A stretch of DNA of 64,000 nt, from positions 1 to 64,000 of the forward strand of contig CAZOOV010000008.1 of NCBI GenBank assembly GCA_964581515.1, in the 5' to 3' direction. Of this stretch, positions 62,071 through 64,000 are shown one piece after another. The position numbers were made by a program, and so were the translations under genes. The first letter of the stretch is position 1; each line of letters begins with the position of its first letter. Below the pieces are notes generated by a model. That model saw nothing but the letters and a program-made list of their open reading frames with translations. It did not search any database and was not told the DNA's origin. The stretch comes from JACJVV01 sp964581515 (GTDB lineage Archaea > Nanobdellota > Nanobdellia > Woesearchaeales > JACJVV01).

Positions 62071-64000
62071 ATGAATACTATAGTTGAAGCTGAACCGCAA
62101 GTGAGAGATACTGTCATAATCAAGTATCATACTTGGATGCATTCTGATGATCTTGAGAAAGTAGTAGCTCAGACTGAAGCAAGGAAAGTGACTGATTTTG
62201 GCGATTTTGATCCTATTCTGAAGGAATTTAAGCCTGAAAACAAGGATATATTCCGTTATGATTCTACTGATGGTGTTGATACTATATTATATGCTTGTGA
62301 ATCTTTTGCGCATAAACCTAAAGATAAGCTTTTTGATTCTATATTTGTAGTGCATGGTGATGTAGGAATTCAGGAACTAGCTGATGATGAATATGCTGAA
62401 CTTGTACCTCCTAATGATGTTTTTGAAGCAATTGGAGGAAGCACTAAAGTTAGGATAAAGAAATGCACTCCCGAAGAGAAAGAAGAGATGCAGACAACTG
62501 AGATGAGAATGGTTGATTTTGCTTTCAAGACTGAAGTAGATCTTGCTGATGAGAATGGAGTTAAGGATCTTGTTGATAGGATTGAAGCACATGTTGATAG
62601 TCTTGTTCCGGATAATGATGAAAGAAGGTATGTAGATGTAAAGATAAGGAAAGCTACTGATGAATCAAGGATCAATCTTGAAAGAGCAAAAGGTAAAAGA
62701 TCAAACTTTGAATTCAATGGAGAATATTATCCTGTTTCTTTAGGAAAGGGTTATGTAGAAGTATCACAGCATAAGTCTGATCATTATATTGGAGTAAAGT
62801 CAGGTAGTGCTCCTGATATGGGAAAAGGATTATTTCCTTTGTTAGATATTCCAAACTTAGTGACTTGGAATGGTGCAGATGGATCTACAAATCCTGGTGC
62901 AAAAACAGAAAAGACTAAACAAAAAGAAAAATCAGAACCAGAACTTAAGTCAGAACCTAAGTCAGAACCAAAAGAAGAAGAAAGATTTGGCATACGTCCT
63001 ATATTTGATGAGGTCTATTCTTTTGCAATGGCTGTTGAGGGAGTACTTCCTAGGAGAACTGTTAAAGATGATGTGGAAATACTTGATGATTCTGGTTATA
63101 TAGATTATGAACTTGGGTTGCTTGAGGATAAGATTTTAAGTCCAAAGGAATCTGAGCGTATGATAGGTGGTTATCTGTCTGAGGCAAAACGCTTTATGAA
63201 TGATTTTGATGTTCCTGGAAAAAGAAAAGGAGAATTCTATGAAACTGTTGGACCACGTCTTAAGGGATTTGCTCAGGAGAGATGGAAGAACAGGAATAAA
63301 AGAAGAAGAGCAAGAAAACAAGGGAAAGGTGATCCATTATCTGTTATGATCGCTCAGATGACAAAAGGTATGCATGCGACAAGGATTGGTCATGGTATAT
63401 CACCTGTTGGAAGATCTAATCTTGGGAAGACATATCATCATGTGACATATAATCGGCCGCATATTCCTACAAAAGAAGAAGCTTGGGATTTGGTTTCAAG
63501 AGAAAGACAATCAGAACATGCAAATGCTCCTAAAGAACCAAAGATGCATAAGGCAGATGCTAAACTTTGGAATCATTTAGAAAAATATGGATCAGATATA
63601 TGGACTTATGTTTATCCGGAAAGCAAGCCTGGAAAAGGTGATATGAAAGTACTTGGTTTACATACTGCAGAAGGAGTTAAGCCGATGATGTGGGTATTTG
63701 ATGAACACATTGGTGGTCATTCTATGGGATTTGGCATGATCAGTTCACCTGATGTACAAAGAGGCAATTCCAGTCATGTACGTTCTTTTAGAGCATATTA
63801 TTTTATGGAAGATGGTAATTTCTTTACAGCTGAAGGATGCAGAGATATGGTTCATTATCTTTGTGGTGGTTCTTTTAGTCCAATACAAGAACTTGATCTT
63901 GAGGATCCAGTAGTTGCAGCAATGTCTGTACATCCAGATAGATCACTCAGATGTTTTGATTTTGGAAGCTATATGATGAAGCTTAATGAATATCAAGGTA
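62071..64000 (+). CDS. Large hypothetical protein, N-terminal part (cut by window edge)
   Basis: At least 643 codons stay open from ATG 62071 to the window end, about 30 nt after a box A. No signal peptide. Charged and soluble-looking, with an acidic/Lys linker near residues 270-305 (repeats of KSEPK) and a basic stretch KNRNKRRRARKQGKG near 410. No domain recognised. Shares a promoter region with 60279. Confidence 0.6.
   Translation, partial: MNTIVEAEPQVRDTVIIKYHTWMHSDDLEKVVAQTEARKVTDFGDFDPILKEFKPENKDIFRYDSTDGVDTILYACESFAHKPKDKLFDSIFVVHGDVGIQELADDEYAELVPPNDVFEAIGGSTKVRIKKCTPEEKEEMQTTEMRMVDFAFKTEVDLADENGVKDLVDRIEAHVDSLVPDNDERRYVDVKIRKATDESRINLERAKGKRSNFEFNGEYYPVSLGKGYVEVSQHKSDHYIGVKSGSAPDMGKGLFPLLDIPNLVTWNGADGSTNPGAKTEKTKQKEKSEPELKSEPKSEPKEEERFGIRPIFDEVYSFAMAVEGVLPRRTVKDDVEILDDSGYIDYELGLLEDKILSPKESERMIGGYLSEAKRFMNDFDVPGKRKGEFYETVGPRLKGFAQERWKNRNKRRRARKQGKGDPLSVMIAQMTKGMHATRIGHGISPVGRSNLGKTYHHVTYNRPHIPTKEEAWDLVSRERQSEHANAPKEPKMHKADAKLWNHLEKYGSDIWTYVYPESKPGKGDMKVLGLHTAEGVKPMMWVFDEHIGGHSMGFGMISSPDVQRGNSSHVRSFRAYYFMEDGNFFTAEGCRDMVHYLCGGSFSPIQELDLEDPVVAAMSVHPDRSLRCFDFGSYMMKLNEYQG

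Overview
The window is AT-rich (roughly one third G+C by eye) and archaeal. It carries ftsZ, secE, spt5, ribosomal proteins uL11 and eL40, aIF5A, a thermosome subunit, diphthine synthase, TrmB- and Lrp-type regulators, box A (TATA) promoters, many apparently leaderless starts and intron-containing tRNAs. Small genes, many genes of unknown function, and a high density of class III pilin-like, LamG and Ig-like surface proteins fit a DPANN-type archaeon (Woesearchaeota/Pacearchaeota-like). That lineage call is inference; no rRNA gene is present to settle it.

Layout. 1-7.5 kb: a minus-strand surface-filament operon running from a HerA-type ATPase through five pilin-like proteins (three with LamG domains) and a winged-helix protein to the start of a type II/IV secretion ATPase cut by the window edge. 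7.6-18.7 kb: an anchored secreted protein, a PIN-like protein, an intron-containing tRNA-Tyr, a TrmB regulator, a structured RNA-like element before a polytopic membrane protein, PurF and several orphans. 18.7-25.2 kb: TrmJ-type methyltransferase, a site-2 protease, eL40 (TTG start), aIF5A, nucleoside hydrolase and serA, with a divergent HTH-ACT gene. 25.2-31.3 kb: a zinc-finger protein and a 58-residue AbrB-like protein separated by a dense array of seven hairpins, then a secreted Ser/Ala-rich protein and a 1412-residue beta-helix/Ig surface protein. 31.4-47 kb: housekeeping (uL11, Spt5, SecE, FtsZ, FKBP, Lrp, CMP kinase, thermosome, DphB, ClpX-like ATPase), with a possible upstream-ORF/hairpin leader before the thermosome and a second copy of the structured RNA-like element before dphB.

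47.1-54.5 kb is the most unusual region. A tRNA-Gln(UUG) gene appears to contain three separate bulge-helix-bulge introns (D arm, anticodon loop, T loop). A 6.2-kb element is integrated at its 3' end: a tyrosine integrase, a pilin-like protein with Ig-like repeats, a secreted HExxH metallopeptidase, a structured non-coding block that may be an origin, and an HUH rolling-circle Rep. The element is bounded by 16-bp direct repeats. A third, 11-bp copy of the tRNA end lies 1 kb further on and suggests an older or nested integration.

54.6-64 kb holds a paralogue of the 11.3-kb membrane protein, two glycosyltransferases, a dihydrouridine synthase, small membrane proteins and a divergent pair of large unknown genes sharing a dyad-containing promoter. 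The last gene runs off the window.
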